Source: Actinomycetota bacterium
Lineage (GTDB): Bacteria > Actinomycetota > Acidimicrobiia > Acidimicrobiales > Ilumatobacteraceae
DNA length: 55,180 bases
Assembly: GCA_016871355.1 (NCBI GenBank)
Contig: VFZC01000017.1
Location: forward strand, 1 to 55,180
Direction: 5' to 3'
In this document: positions 42,317 to 51,562 of the stretch, one piece after another
Position numbering within the stretch: the stretch's first letter is position 1
How the letters are laid out: each line of letters begins with the position of its first letter
The notes under the pieces: generated by a model
The model's input: only the letters and a program-made list of their open reading frames with translations
Databases searched by the model: none
Told to the model about the DNA's origin: nothing
Program-made: the position numbers and the translations under genes

Positions 42317-43396
42317 GTGCAAGCCCCCGTGCGCGTCGCCTACACCCTCGAACAGTGTTGGCACCGCGTCCCGGGTGGCACCGCAACCTCGGCTCTGCGC
42401 ACCGCGGTGGCCCTCGACGACATTCCGGGAGTCGAGTTGATCGGCGTGGCCGGCCGTCACCGTCGACCACCCAAACCGGCCTACGTGCCGTCCATTCCCG
42501 TGACCCAACTCGGATACCGCGCGCCGTGGTTGTACGAACTGTGGTTGCGCTTGGGTTGGCCACCGGTCGAACGTGCCGCCGGCCCCGTCGACATCGTGCA
42601 CTGCACCGGGCTCATTCCGCCACCGAGCCAGGCTCCGATGATCGCCACCTTGCACGACGTGGCCTGGCGTCACCGTCCCGATCAGTTCACGCGTCACGGC
42701 GTGCGCGTGTTCGAACGCAGCCTGGCCGAAATCCGACGTCGTGCCGACTTGGTGTTGTGTCCGTCGATGGCCACCATGCTCGACGCCGAACGCGCCGGCA
42801 TCGGCGTCGAGCGTCTGCGCCTCGTGCCCTGGGGAGTCGAGCGCATCGCGGTCACCGAAGACGACAAGCGGGCGGTACGCGCAAAGTACTCGTTGCCGTC
42901 GGAGTTCTTGTTGTTCGTCGGCACCGTCGAGCCGCGCAAGAACTTGAAGCGTCTGGTGGAAGCGATCAGCACCATGCGTTCACCGCTCCCGTTGGTGGTG
43001 GCCGGGGCCATGGGCTGGGGCGAATCCGGAATCGAGAACGCCGACAACGTGCACTTCATCGGCTTCGTGGCCGACGGCGATCTGCCGGCGCTGTATTCGT
43101 CGGCCCGCGTGTTCTGCTACCCGAGCGAACGCGAGGGGTTCGGCATGCCCGTGCTCGAGGCCATGTCGCAGGGAACACCCGTCGTCACCAGCCAGGGCAC
43201 CTCCACCGAAGAGGTCGCTGGTGGCGCGGCGGTGCTGGTCGATCCGTTCAGTGTCGACGACATCCGCCGTGGCATCGACGAAGCCCTGGCCCGTCGCAAC
43301 GAACTCATCATCTGGGGTCACCGCCAAGCGGCCCGTCGGCAGTGGTCGGAAACCGCACGACTCACCGCAGCCGCCTACCGCGAGGTGCTCACGTGA
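42317..43396 (+). CDS. GT4-family glycosyltransferase (1)
   Basis: A 359-aa GT-B enzyme. The N-terminal domain has PGGTATSALRTAVAL and MIATLHDVAWRHRPDQF. The donor domain shows FLLFVGTVEPRKNLKRLVEAI, VHFIGFVADGDLPALYSSARVFCYPSEREGFGMPVLEAMSQGTPVVTS, the family E-x7-E motif. First gene of a run of three overlapping GT4 genes. It probably transfers a sugar from a nucleotide donor to an envelope polysaccharide precursor. Confidence 0.9.
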   Translation: MQAPVRVAYTLEQCWHRVPGGTATSALRTAVALDDIPGVELIGVAGRHRRPPKPAYVPSIPVTQLGYRAPWLYELWLRLGWPPVERAAGPVDIVHCTGLIPPPSQAPMIATLHDVAWRHRPDQFTRHGVRVFERSLAEIRRRADLVLCPSMATMLDAERAGIGVERLRLVPWGVERIAVTEDDKRAVRAKYSLPSEFLLFVGTVEPRKNLKRLVEAISTMRSPLPLVVAGAMGWGESGIENADNVHFIGFVADGDLPALYSSARVFCYPSEREGFGMPVLEAMSQGTPVVTSQGTSTEEVAGGAAVLVDPFSVDDIRRGIDEALARRNELIIWGHRQAARRQWSETARLTAAAYREVLT

Positions 43397-44493
43397 CCAT
43401 CGCGGTCAACTTGTTGTGGTGCGTCCCCGGCGACGTGGGTGGCAGCGAGGAATACCTGTGTCGGCAGCTGGTCGGCCTGGCCGCTCACGACGTTCGCACC
43501 ACGGTCTTCGCTCCGAAAGGGTTCGCCCGCGCGCACCCCGAAGTCGCGGCAGTGCACGACGTGGTGGAGGCCGCACACGACTGTCGCTCGCGCCCGCGTC
43601 GAATGCTCACCGAGTCCACCTGGTTGCGTCGAAAGACACGTGGCGCGTCACTCGTCCACCACGGTGGCGGAACCCTGCCCGGTCGTTATCGACGTCCGAC
43701 GGTCCTCACCATTCACGATCTGCAGTACCGGCAGTATCCCGAGTACTTCGCGCCCAAGCGACTCACGTATTTGCGCACGGTGATGCCGCGTTCGGCCCGC
43801 GCCGCCGATCTCATCACGGTGCCGAGCGATTTCGTGAAGCGAACCGTGGTCGACGCGTATGGCGTCGATCCCGAGCGCATCGCCATCGTTCCGCACGGTG
43901 TGGACGATTCGCTGTCGCGCGACCTCACGCCGGAAGCAGAACTGCGAACCAAGTTCGATCTTGGTGTCGCGCCGCTCCTCGTGTATCCGGCGGCCACGTT
44001 CCCGCACAAGGGTCATCGCTTTCTCATCGATGTGGCCGATCGTCACTGGTCGCACCTCGGCTATCGCCTCGTCCTCATGGGGGGAGTCGGCAACGCCGAC
44101 GAGGCCGTGCGCAAGCAATTGGCTGACTCTCGCGTGGCGCGGGCCGTCACCCATGTGGGTCGGGTGTCCGAGCGTGATCGAAACGGACTCATCCGCATGG
44201 CTCACGCCTTGGTGTTCCCGAGTGAATACGAGGGTTTCGGCGCACCGGTGATCGAAGCGATGCAGATCGGCATCCCGGTGGTCACCAGCAATCGAGCCTG
44301 TCTGCCCGAGGTCGTGGGTGAAGCCGGCGTCGTTCTCTCGCTGCAAGAAGATCTGTGGGCGAGCGTCCCCGATGTGGTGCGCTTGCGCCGCACCGAACTC
44401 GTGCAACGTGGTATCGAGCGCGTCGCGCAGTTCAGCACCAGTGCGTCGGGTGCCGCTCTGGCCGAGGCCTACGAACGACTCGGAGTTCGATGA
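43393..44493 (+). CDS. GT4-family glycosyltransferase (2)
   Basis: A 366-aa GT-B enzyme starting at a GTG that overlaps the previous stop by 4 bp. It opens VTIAVNLLWCVPGDVGGSEEYLCRQLVG (acceptor-side Gly loop). LLVYPAATFPHKGHRFLIDVA and ALVFPSEYEGFGAPVIEAMQIGIPVVTSN follow; the E-x7-E pair is intact. It is the second gene of the GT4 operon and is similar in layout to the first, consistent with old duplication. Confidence 0.9.
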   Translation: MTIAVNLLWCVPGDVGGSEEYLCRQLVGLAAHDVRTTVFAPKGFARAHPEVAAVHDVVEAAHDCRSRPRRMLTESTWLRRKTRGASLVHHGGGTLPGRYRRPTVLTIHDLQYRQYPEYFAPKRLTYLRTVMPRSARAADLITVPSDFVKRTVVDAYGVDPERIAIVPHGVDDSLSRDLTPEAELRTKFDLGVAPLLVYPAATFPHKGHRFLIDVADRHWSHLGYRLVLMGGVGNADEAVRKQLADSRVARAVTHVGRVSERDRNGLIRMAHALVFPSEYEGFGAPVIEAMQIGIPVVTSNRACLPEVVGEAGVVLSLQEDLWASVPDVVRLRRTELVQRGIERVAQFSTSASGAALAEAYERLGVR

Positions 44494-45758
44494 GCGCGGC
44501 CAACACACGACCTCTGCGCATCGTCGTGGTGTGCCCGCACTTCGAGCCCGACACCGCACCCACCGGCGTGGTGATGACCCGCATCGTGTACGAACTGGCC
44601 GCTCTCGGACATCAGGTGCACGTGGTGTCCACGCTGCCGTGGTACGCCAAGCACCGGGTGGAAGAGTCGTGGGCGGCCACCACGTGGCGCACGCGCACAC
44701 AAGTGTGCGAATGGGGGAGCATCACGCGACTCGACCCGTTCGCGGGCAGCGACAAACGAAACCTTCTGCGCCGCGCGCTCGGATTCATCGGCTTCTCCGT
44801 GACGGCGGCAGTGGCCGGGTGTCGCGTGGCCCGCCGACAGAAGATCGACGCGGTGTTCGCCATGTCGCCGCCACTCACGCTCGGAGTCACCGGCTGGGTG
44901 ATCGCCGCGATGCGCCGTGCGCGCCTAGTGGTCAACATCCAAGACGTGTTCCCCGACGCCGCCGTCGAAACGGGAGCCATTCGCAGTCGCGGGGTCATCG
45001 CCGCCGCGCGACTGCTCGAGAAATGGGTGTATCGCCGGGCCGCGGCCGTCACCGTGCTGTCCGACGACCTGGCCGAGAACTTGCGGGCCAAGGTCCCGAC
45101 GGCGCGTCGCGACACGATCGTCGTCATTCCGAACTTCGTCGACACCGACGCGATCGTTCCGCTCGATCGACATACCGACTATCGCCGTGAACTCGGCATC
45201 GACGATCGACCGGTGGTGATGTACGCGGGCAACGTCGGTTTCTCGCAATCACTCGAGTTGTTGCTCGCGGCGGCCCGACGCCATCCCGATGTGTGGTTCG
45301 TGGTCAACGGTGAAGGTTCGGCCCGCTACTCGCTCGAAGAGTCGGCTCGCGATCTCGCCAACGTGCGTTTCGCCGACTACCAACCCGCCGCTCGACTTCC
45401 CGAGGTCCTCGCCACCGCCGATCTCCACGTCATCCCGTTGAAGCGCGGGCTCGGTCGGGTGAGCGTGCCGTCGAAGACGTACTCGATCATGGCGGCGGGT
45501 CGTCCGGCCTTGGCCGCGATCGATCCCGACACGGAGGTTCCGAGACTGCTGGCCCGATCAGGTGGTGGAGTCAGCGTCGATCCCGACGACGAGGACGCCT
45601 TTTGTTCGGCCTTGAGTGATCTTCTCGGTCGCCCGGATCGTCTCGCCGACATGGGTCACAAGGCCCGGGCCCACGTGCTGGGCAACGTGTCGCCGCGCGC
45701 GGTGGGTGAGGCCTACGCCGCGGTGCTCATCGATCACTCCCGCGACCCGCGCACCTGA
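44490..45758 (+). CDS. GT4-family glycosyltransferase (3), WbuB/WcaI-like
   Basis: A 422-aa GT-B enzyme. The N-terminus is IVVVCPHFEPDTAPTGVVMTRIVYELAALGHQVHVVSTLPWY, as in WbuB/WcaI fucosamine or colanic acid transferases. The middle has VVNIQDVFPDAAVETGAI and the C-terminal donor domain VVMYAGNVGFSQSLELLLAAA and PSKTYSIMAAGRPALAAID. It overlaps the preceding gene by 4 bp (ATGA). It is the last gene of the GT4 run; the next gene has its own promoter box. Confidence 0.9.
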   Translation: MSAANTRPLRIVVVCPHFEPDTAPTGVVMTRIVYELAALGHQVHVVSTLPWYAKHRVEESWAATTWRTRTQVCEWGSITRLDPFAGSDKRNLLRRALGFIGFSVTAAVAGCRVARRQKIDAVFAMSPPLTLGVTGWVIAAMRRARLVVNIQDVFPDAAVETGAIRSRGVIAAARLLEKWVYRRAAAVTVLSDDLAENLRAKVPTARRDTIVVIPNFVDTDAIVPLDRHTDYRRELGIDDRPVVMYAGNVGFSQSLELLLAAARRHPDVWFVVNGEGSARYSLEESARDLANVRFADYQPAARLPEVLATADLHVIPLKRGLGRVSVPSKTYSIMAAGRPALAAIDPDTEVPRLLARSGGGVSVDPDDEDAFCSALSDLLGRPDRLADMGHKARAHVLGNVSPRAVGEAYAAVLIDHSRDPRT

Positions 45759-45806
45759 TCCGATGACCCTCTGAACGAGGGTTCGCCCAGGTAGCCTCGT
45801 CTCCTC

Positions 45807-46703
45807 GTGGGTCCGAACGCCAAGTCATCCGGTCGCAATTCGGCGTCGCGCGTCGCGCGTCTTGCCGCCAAGGGCAAGGGAAAGAAGGTCCGCTTCAAGG
45901 GCGGCACACTCTTCCCGGCCATCGTCGTCGGCGTGGCCATTGTCGGCGCAGCCCTCATCATCTACTCGCGCGTATCCATTCCCGATCGCAATACGCCGCC
46001 CACGGTCAACGACCACTGGCACGCCTCGTACGGCTTCTACGCCTGCGACACCTGGTTGCCCGATCTGCAGGGCAACAAGGAAGAGCTCGACACCGCTGGC
46101 CAGTTGGCCAACGACAAGTTCCGTCGGACCGGCATTCACAGCCACGACGACGGCGTCGCGCACTGGCACCCCTACACCTCGGCCGCCACGGGTCGTAACG
46201 CCAAGTTGGGCGTGTTCCTCGACGTGTACGGCGTGAAGGTCTCCGACAACAAGATTCAGTTCCCTGACGATCAGGGCGGCGCGGTGTACGAAGAGGGCGA
46301 GACCAAGTGCATCGACAAGGACGGCAAGCCTGTCGACGGCGAAGTGGTGGTCTACGCATACGAGTCGTACGACAACGCCAACGATTTCTCCACGTTCATC
46401 ACCAACTTCGGTGACATCCGCCTGACCCAGGACGGCATGGCCTTCACCATTGCTTTCGTCCCGGCCGGCACCGTGCCCGGTCTCCCGCCGTCGGCGGCGC
46501 AATTGCCCGAATTGGGTGCGGTCGACTCCGGCGCGGCTCCGCCCACGTCGGCTCCCGCCGCTCCCGTCGCACCGGGTGACAGTGCCGTCGACGTGACGAG
46601 CGATGTGTCCACCACCGTGGCGGGCCCGGCTGCTCCGAGCACCACCGTCGCGTCGGCGACTGCGACGACAACGGCTCCGGCCCCCACGACCACCGGCGGC
46701 TGA
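45807..46703 (+). CDS. Membrane-anchored His-rich hypothetical protein with Thr/Pro tail
   Basis: A 298-aa protein, family not recognised. It has a basic cytoplasmic head (RLAAKGKGKKVRFKGG), one membrane helix (about residues 34-53) and an extracytoplasmic domain. Two clusters are unusual: NDHWHASYGFYACDTWLPD (about 69-87) and GIHSHDDGVAHWHPYTS (about 109-125). The eight or so His with Asp and Cys look like a metal site. The last 85 residues are Pro/Ala/Thr-rich. The GTG start is 9 nt after TAGCCT. The stop overlaps the start of the sugar nucleotidyltransferase (TGATG), so the two are coupled and may share a pathway. Confidence 0.75.
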   Translation: MGPNAKSSGRNSASRVARLAAKGKGKKVRFKGGTLFPAIVVGVAIVGAALIIYSRVSIPDRNTPPTVNDHWHASYGFYACDTWLPDLQGNKEELDTAGQLANDKFRRTGIHSHDDGVAHWHPYTSAATGRNAKLGVFLDVYGVKVSDNKIQFPDDQGGAVYEEGETKCIDKDGKPVDGEVVVYAYESYDNANDFSTFITNFGDIRLTQDGMAFTIAFVPAGTVPGLPPSAAQLPELGAVDSGAAPPTSAPAAPVAPGDSAVDVTSDVSTTVAGPAAPSTTVASATATTTAPAPTTTGG

Positions 46704-47707
46704 TGCGCGCCGTGGTGTTGGTCGGCGGGTTCGGCACCCGTCTGCGGCCGCTCACGTTCACCACGCCCAAGCCCATGCTTCCGGTCGGCCATCGGCCGAT
46801 CATCGAGAACCTGGTGCGCATGCTCGCGCGGGCCGGCGTCGACGAGGTCGTGTTGGCGCTCGGCTTCAAACCCGAACCGTTCATGGCCGCCTTCCCCGAA
46901 GGCACCTGTGCTGGTGTGCGCCTGCACTACGCGGTCGAACCCGAACCGCTCGACACGGGTGGCGCCATCCGCTTCGCCGCCGAGCACGCCGGAGTCACCG
47001 ACACCTTCGTGGTCGTCAACGGCGACGTGCTCACCGATCTCGACGTGTCGGCTTTGCTCGCGTTTCATCGTGGTCGTGGTGCCGAGGCCACGCTGCACCT
47101 CACACCCGTCGACGATCCGTCGTCGTTCGGTGTGGTCGGCATCGATGGGTCGGGACTCGTGTCGCAATTCGTCGAGAAGCCCGCGCCCGGAACGGCTCCC
47201 AGCAACCTCATCAATGCCGGAACCTACGTGTTCGAGCCATCGGTGTTGGCGCGCATTCCGACCGGACGCAAGGTCTCCATCGAGCGTGAAACGTTTCCGC
47301 AGATCGTGGCCGACGGTCGGCTGTACGCGATGGCCACCGACGACTATTGGGTCGACACCGGTCGGCCGTCGCTCTATCGACAGGCCAATCTCGACATGCT
47401 CGACGGACGGCGTCGGCTACTCTCGTGCGTCGCGGTCGAACCTGGGGCGACGGTTGATCCTTCGGCACACGTCGAACATTCACTCGTCGCCGAGGGCGCT
47501 CGCGTCGAGGCCGATGCGAGGGTGATCGGATCGGTGATCCTCCCCGGTGCCGTGATTCGTCGAGGTGCCGACGTCGTCGACAGCATCGTCATGGGTGAGG
47601 TGGGCGAGAGCGCGTCGTTGCGTGACTCGGTCATCGGCGCCCAAGGAAACATCGCGGCGGGCGTCGCTCTGAGCGGCGCTCTCATCCCCGATCCCTCGGC
47701 GGCCTGA
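46703..47707 (+). CDS. Sugar-1-phosphate nucleotidyltransferase, GDP-mannose pyrophosphorylase-like
   Basis: A 334-aa protein. The N-terminal pyrophosphorylase domain has VVLVGGFGTRLRPLTFTTPKPMLPVG (about residues 4-29), VVVNGDVLTDLD (metal Asp), VVGIDGSGLVSQFVEKP and SNLINAGTYVFEPSVL. The C-terminal left-handed beta-helix (about 250-330) has hexapeptide repeats. The sequence pattern, including RKVSIERETFPQI and DYWVDTGRPSLY, matches actinobacterial ManB-type mannose-1-phosphate guanylyltransferases. It would supply GDP-mannose to the dehydratase at 51563. Confidence 0.85.
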   Translation: MRAVVLVGGFGTRLRPLTFTTPKPMLPVGHRPIIENLVRMLARAGVDEVVLALGFKPEPFMAAFPEGTCAGVRLHYAVEPEPLDTGGAIRFAAEHAGVTDTFVVVNGDVLTDLDVSALLAFHRGRGAEATLHLTPVDDPSSFGVVGIDGSGLVSQFVEKPAPGTAPSNLINAGTYVFEPSVLARIPTGRKVSIERETFPQIVADGRLYAMATDDYWVDTGRPSLYRQANLDMLDGRRRLLSCVAVEPGATVDPSAHVEHSLVAEGARVEADARVIGSVILPGAVIRRGADVVDSIVMGEVGESASLRDSVIGAQGNIAAGVALSGALIPDPSAA

Positions 47708-47708
47708 C

Positions 47709-48638
47709 GTGCCGCGCAAACCGACCGTCGCCGCACCGTCGTCGGCGGTCGTGATCGGCGGAGCCGGATTCATCGGATCGCACCTCGTCGATCGGTTACT
47801 CGTCGACGACGTGACCATCGACGTGGTCGACGACTTCACCACTGGCTCACTGGCCAACTTGGCCGAGGCGCGTGCGCGGGGCGGACGGCTGTCGATTCAG
47901 CAACTCGATGCGGCCGCGCCCGAGTTGTCCACACTGCTCGAGCGGCGTGCCCCCGAAGTTCTCTATCTCGTGCGCGGGCTCGGATCCGATGCGCGTGATC
48001 CCTTGCTCGCCGTCGAGGCATTAGCGGTTCTTGTGGCCTGTCTCGAAGCGGTGCGTTCGGTGTCGCCGAAGTCGAAAGTGGTGGTGGTTCTGCCGGCCAG
48101 TCAGGTCTACGGCGAGATTCCGTTGCGCGATCTACCGGTGCGCGAAGACCACGAACGTGTGCCAACGACTGTGAGCGGAATCATCGCCAACTCGATGCTC
48201 GAGGTGTTGGCCGGATACCGCGATCGTCACGCGGTCGAGTACACGGCGCTTGTCCTGCCCACGGTGTACGGACCGCGGATGCGTCCCGACAGCAACGTGG
48301 TGGCGGCGGCGTTGGCGGCTCGCGACAACGGCGTCGAGTTCGCCATCCATGGGGACGGTCGGCAAACGCGTGATCTGCTCTGGATCGACGACGCGGTCGA
48401 TGCGTTGGTTCGAGCGGCCGGAAAGGGTGGCGGACTCGCGCTCAACATCGGGACGGGCGTGCAGACCAACGTGCGCGACATCTGGCGTACGGTCGGATCG
48501 GGAGCACCCGCCGCCAACGCACCGAAACGAACGCACCACGTGTCGCGAGTTGCGCTGTCGTCGGCTCGCGCGCGCTTGCACCTCGGTTGGGCGCCGTTCA
48601 CCACCGTGGACGATGGTCTGAGCCGTCTCCTCGGCTGA
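47709..48638 (+). CDS. NAD-dependent epimerase/dehydratase-like protein lacking YxxxK
   Basis: A 309-aa extended-SDR fold protein. The NAD loop VIGGAGFIGSHLVDRLL (about residues 15-31) and VVDDFTTGSLANL are intact, as are a Ser in PASQVYGE (about 134-141) and RQTRDLLWIDDAVDALV. The catalytic Tyr-x3-Lys is absent: where YGxSK should lie, the sequence reads TTVSGIIANSMLEVLAG. It may be a binding or regulatory partner, or use another mechanism. Only 1 bp separates it from the nucleotidyltransferase stop. It is convergent with cofE, 7 bp apart. Confidence 0.8.
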   Translation: MPRKPTVAAPSSAVVIGGAGFIGSHLVDRLLVDDVTIDVVDDFTTGSLANLAEARARGGRLSIQQLDAAAPELSTLLERRAPEVLYLVRGLGSDARDPLLAVEALAVLVACLEAVRSVSPKSKVVVVLPASQVYGEIPLRDLPVREDHERVPTTVSGIIANSMLEVLAGYRDRHAVEYTALVLPTVYGPRMRPDSNVVAAALAARDNGVEFAIHGDGRQTRDLLWIDDAVDALVRAAGKGGGLALNIGTGVQTNVRDIWRTVGSGAPAANAPKRTHHVSRVALSSARARLHLGWAPFTTVDDGLSRLLG

Positions 48639-48645
48639 CCTCCGG

Positions 48646-49386
48646 TCAGCGGAACAGGTCTTCGTTCGCCGGGCGCACGATCTCGGAGATCGACGACTCG
48701 CGGAACCACTCGGGGTCGCACCCGCGCACCACGGCCACCGGGACTCCGTTCGACTTGCCCATCACCAATTCGCCCGCCGACGCGATTTCGTCGGCCACAC
48801 ACACCTCGGTCACCTGCATCACGCGCCCGAGCGCATCGGGTGTTCCGCGCAGATCGACCACGGCGGCGATGCCGGCCACGCCGATGGCCACGTCGGTGAG
48901 GCCTTTGCGCCACGGGCGGCCGAATGTGTCGGACACGATCACGCCCACGTTCACGCCCACCTTGGCGCGCACGATGTCGCGGATGCGACGGGCCGAACGG
49001 TCGCTGTCGATGGGCAGCAACGCGGCCCAGCCGCGTTCGACGTTCGACAAGTCGATGCCGCTGTTGGCGCAGATGAAGCCGTGGGTGGTTTCCGTGATGA
49101 TCAGGTCGCCACGTCGTCGCACGACTCGGACGCCCTCTTGTTCGACGAGAACCTTGTGCGAGAGCGGATCGGTGGGATCGATTTCCACCATGCGACCCTC
49201 GGCCTTCGACACGATCTTCTGGGTGACGACCAGTACGTCGCCGTCGGCCAGCGGACCATTCGGCTCGTCGCGACAGGCATCGACGATCACGTCGCCGAGT
49301 TGATCGCCCGGCTTGATCTCACCGATGCCAGTGACGCCCCAAGCGGCGAGTCGGAGTTGGGCCGGATCGCTCATCGGGTCCATCAT
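48646..49386 (-). CDS. cofE: Coenzyme F420:L-glutamate ligase
   Basis: A 246-aa protein covering only the ligase domain: GIGEIKPGDQLGDVI, DGDVLVVTQKIVSKAEGRMVEI, THGFICANSGIDLSNVERGWAALLPIDSDRSARRI and VIVSDTFGRPWRKGLTDVAIGVAG (metal and GTP-binding loops). It adds L-glutamate residues to F420-0. Mycobacterial FbiB has an extra C-terminal nitroreductase-like domain that is missing here. The start overlaps the cofD stop by 4 bp, so cofD-cofE are coupled. Confidence 0.93.
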   Translation of the reverse strand: MMDPMSDPAQLRLAAWGVTGIGEIKPGDQLGDVIVDACRDEPNGPLADGDVLVVTQKIVSKAEGRMVEIDPTDPLSHKVLVEQEGVRVVRRRGDLIITETTHGFICANSGIDLSNVERGWAALLPIDSDRSARRIRDIVRAKVGVNVGVIVSDTFGRPWRKGLTDVAIGVAGIAAVVDLRGTPDALGRVMQVTEVCVADEIASAGELVMGKSNGVPVAVVRGCDPEWFRESSISEIVRPANEDLFR

Positions 49387-50351
49387 GCCACCGCAGAGAT
49401 GGTCGTCAGGGCGAGCGCCCGCGCGACGTCGAGTGACGACATGATCGTGTCGGCCACGACACAGCGCAGCCCCTCGGCTTCCACCCGAGCGACCGAGTCG
49501 GTGTCACGCTGGTCGATCACCAACGTGGAGCAGATCGGTGCGTAGAGGCGGGCCACGCCCACCACCGACGCTTCGTGTCCGAGTTCGATCAACATGCGAT
49601 CGGCCGGGCCCTTGAGGGCCGCGCCAGCGATGATGGGCGAGATCGCAACGACCGAGTTACGCCGGGCGCTCAGTGCAGCATCCACACCCGCGAGGGCACG
49701 GATGGGGCCGATCGACACGATCGGGTTCGATGGTGCGATGACCACCGCGTCAGCCGAATCGATGTCGGGCAAGAACGTGGGTATGGCGTCGGCCGCTCCG
49801 TCGAAGTGCACGTCGCGAACCGGCACGCCGTGACGACGCTGCACGAAGTACTCCTGGAACGAGACTCGGCGTTCGGTTCCATCGGTGTCGACGATGTCGA
49901 CGAGCGTGGCCACGGGTTGGTCGCACATCGGGACGATGCGTAGCGAGAGTTCCCACGCGCGGCGAATCTCGTCGGTGATCGCGCTGAGCGACGCACCTTC
50001 GCGCAGACGGGCCGTTCGATACAGGTGAGTGGCCAGGTCGCGGTCGCCCAGGTTGAACCACGTGTTGGCCGCGCTCGAGCCGTCAGGTCGAACACTCGCG
50101 TAACGACCCACCGATTCCATGACGCGCCACGACTCGTCACCGAGTCCCCAACCGCGTTCGGTGTCGATCGCACCCGACACGGTGTAGGTGACGGTGTCGA
50201 GATCGGGCGACACCCACAAGCCGTTGATCCAGCCGTCGTCGCCGGTGTTGACCACCGCGGTGATGGAGCTCGGATCGACCGCGGCCGCCAACCCGCGCAG
50301 GAAGCGGGCCGCACCCACACCGCCGGCGATCACCGTGTACTTCGACGTCAC
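49383..50351 (-). CDS. cofD: 2-phospho-L-lactate transferase (F420 biosynthesis)
   Basis: A 322-aa enzyme that joins the C3-phospho group to Fo. The N-terminal glycine loop is VIAGGVGAARFLRGLA (about residues 7-22). VVNTGDD (about 38-44), GDRDLATHLYRTARLREG and VIAPSNPIVSIGPI, family signatures, are all present. The GTG at 50351 is chosen since it follows the upstream glycosyltransferase stop by 10 bp; an ATG at 50378 would overlap it. It is part of the cofD-cofE pair and probably co-transcribed with the GT4 gene before it. Confidence 0.93.
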   Translation of the reverse strand: MTSKYTVIAGGVGAARFLRGLAAAVDPSSITAVVNTGDDGWINGLWVSPDLDTVTYTVSGAIDTERGWGLGDESWRVMESVGRYASVRPDGSSAANTWFNLGDRDLATHLYRTARLREGASLSAITDEIRRAWELSLRIVPMCDQPVATLVDIVDTDGTERRVSFQEYFVQRRHGVPVRDVHFDGAADAIPTFLPDIDSADAVVIAPSNPIVSIGPIRALAGVDAALSARRNSVVAISPIIAGAALKGPADRMLIELGHEASVVGVARLYAPICSTLVIDQRDTDSVARVEAEGLRCVVADTIMSSLDVARALALTTISAVA

Positions 50352-50361
50352 GACGCCATTC

Positions 50362-51468
50362 TCACGATCGAACCGCATCGGCGACGACTCGGCGGTACAG
50401 CGCGACCATGCGGGTGGCTGCGCTCGCCCAGGTGAACGCATCGACCCGACGTCGACCAGCCGAGATCAGTCGTGCGCGTTCGGTGTCGTCGTCGACGGCT
50501 CGCACGATCGCGGCCGCGAGTCGGTCGGTGTCGTTGGGGTCCGTCAACACAGCGGCGTCACCGGCCACCTCGGGAATCGACCCGGCTGTACTCGCCACGA
50601 CTGGAACCCCCGCGGCGAAGGCTTCGAGAATCGGGAAACCGAAACCTTCGTCGAGTGAGGGGTACACCAACACGTGGGCGTTGTGAACGAGCCAGGACGC
50701 GTCGCTGTCGTCGACACGGCCAGTGACCACGACGTGTGAGCGGATCGCGGGGTCGAGTTCGGCCAGCGCCGCATCGAGCGCCGGCCGGTCGTTGCCGTCT
50801 CCGCCAGCGATCACGAGTGAGGCGTCGGCGATGTTCGCCGTTGCGAATGCGCGCACGAGTCGCGGGAGGTTCTTGCGGACTTCGATGGTTCCCATCGCCA
50901 GCACGAACGGCCGCGAGCCGACGAGTTCGCCGAGCCGTGTACTCGGTGCAACTGGCGGCGAGGGGAGCGGTGTCGATCCGAGATGGATCATCTCGACATC
51001 GGCATTCGGGAAATGCGCACGGAGTCGTTCGGCCGTGGCGTGCGACGAGGCATGAACCACTGCACCGGTGGCGATACTGCGACGAAGAACGCGCATGGCC
51101 AATCGAACATCGGAGTGAACGAGGTCGGGATGATCGAGTGCCCAGCAGTCGTAGACGCTCACGATGCGGGGCAGCGTCGACGGCGGAACCACGTAGTTGG
51201 TTCCGTGGACGAGATCGACGCCGTGATCGTCATCTTGTACGAATCGGTCGGCGCGGGGCCGATCGAACGTCGCCCACGCGCGCAACGCCAACGACGCCGG
51301 CAGCGCGAGACGACGGGTTCCGACGTTCACGTGGGCTCGATAACTCACCACGTAGGGAACGACGGCGATGTCGTGGTGCGCCAGCGCGTCGAGCAGTCCG
51401 GCGGTGGCACGGGCGATCCCGGTGGCCGGTCCGTGCAGGGGCCCGGTGTCGCAGGCAACGGTCAGCAC
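50362..51468 (-). CDS. GT4-family glycosyltransferase (4)
   Basis: A 368-aa GT-B enzyme. It opens with [25 protein letters not shown] and has [13 protein letters not shown]. The donor domain shows [23 protein letters not shown] and [39 protein letters not shown] (E-x7-E). It belongs to the same sugar-transfer locus but is on the opposite strand, followed by cofD-cofE. The GTG start lies 6 nt after TACACT (complement of 51475-51480), so the transcript is probably leaderless. Confidence 0.9.
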   Translation of the reverse strand: MLTVACDTGPLHGPATGIARATAGLLDALAHHDIAVVPYVVSYRAHVNVGTRRLALPASLALRAWATFDRPRADRFVQDDDHGVDLVHGTNYVVPPSTLPRIVSVYDCWALDHPDLVHSDVRLAMRVLRRSIATGAVVHASSHATAERLRAHFPNADVEMIHLGSTPLPSPPVAPSTRLGELVGSRPFVLAMGTIEVRKNLPRLVRAFATANIADASLVIAGGDGNDRPALDAALAELDPAIRSHVVVTGRVDDSDASWLVHNAHVLVYPSLDEGFGFPILEAFAAGVPVVASTAGSIPEVAGDAAVLTDPNDTDRLAAAIVRAVDDDTERARLISAGRRRVDAFTWASAATRMVALYRRVVADAVRS

Positions 51469-51474
51469 GAAGCG

Positions 51475-51480
51475 AGTGTA
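51475..51480 (-). promoter_or_regulatory. -10 box TACACT of the GT4-cofDE transcript
   Basis: On the minus strand TACACT, then 6 nt, then GTG at 51468. It would also drive the downstream cofD and cofE genes. Confidence 0.5.
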
Positions 51481-51562
51481 CGGGCGCGCCGTGGATCAGG
51501 GTCCGCGCCGCGGTCTCCGTAGACTGTCGGCACGCTCATGTCGTGGGCGCCCAAGGAGTCTC

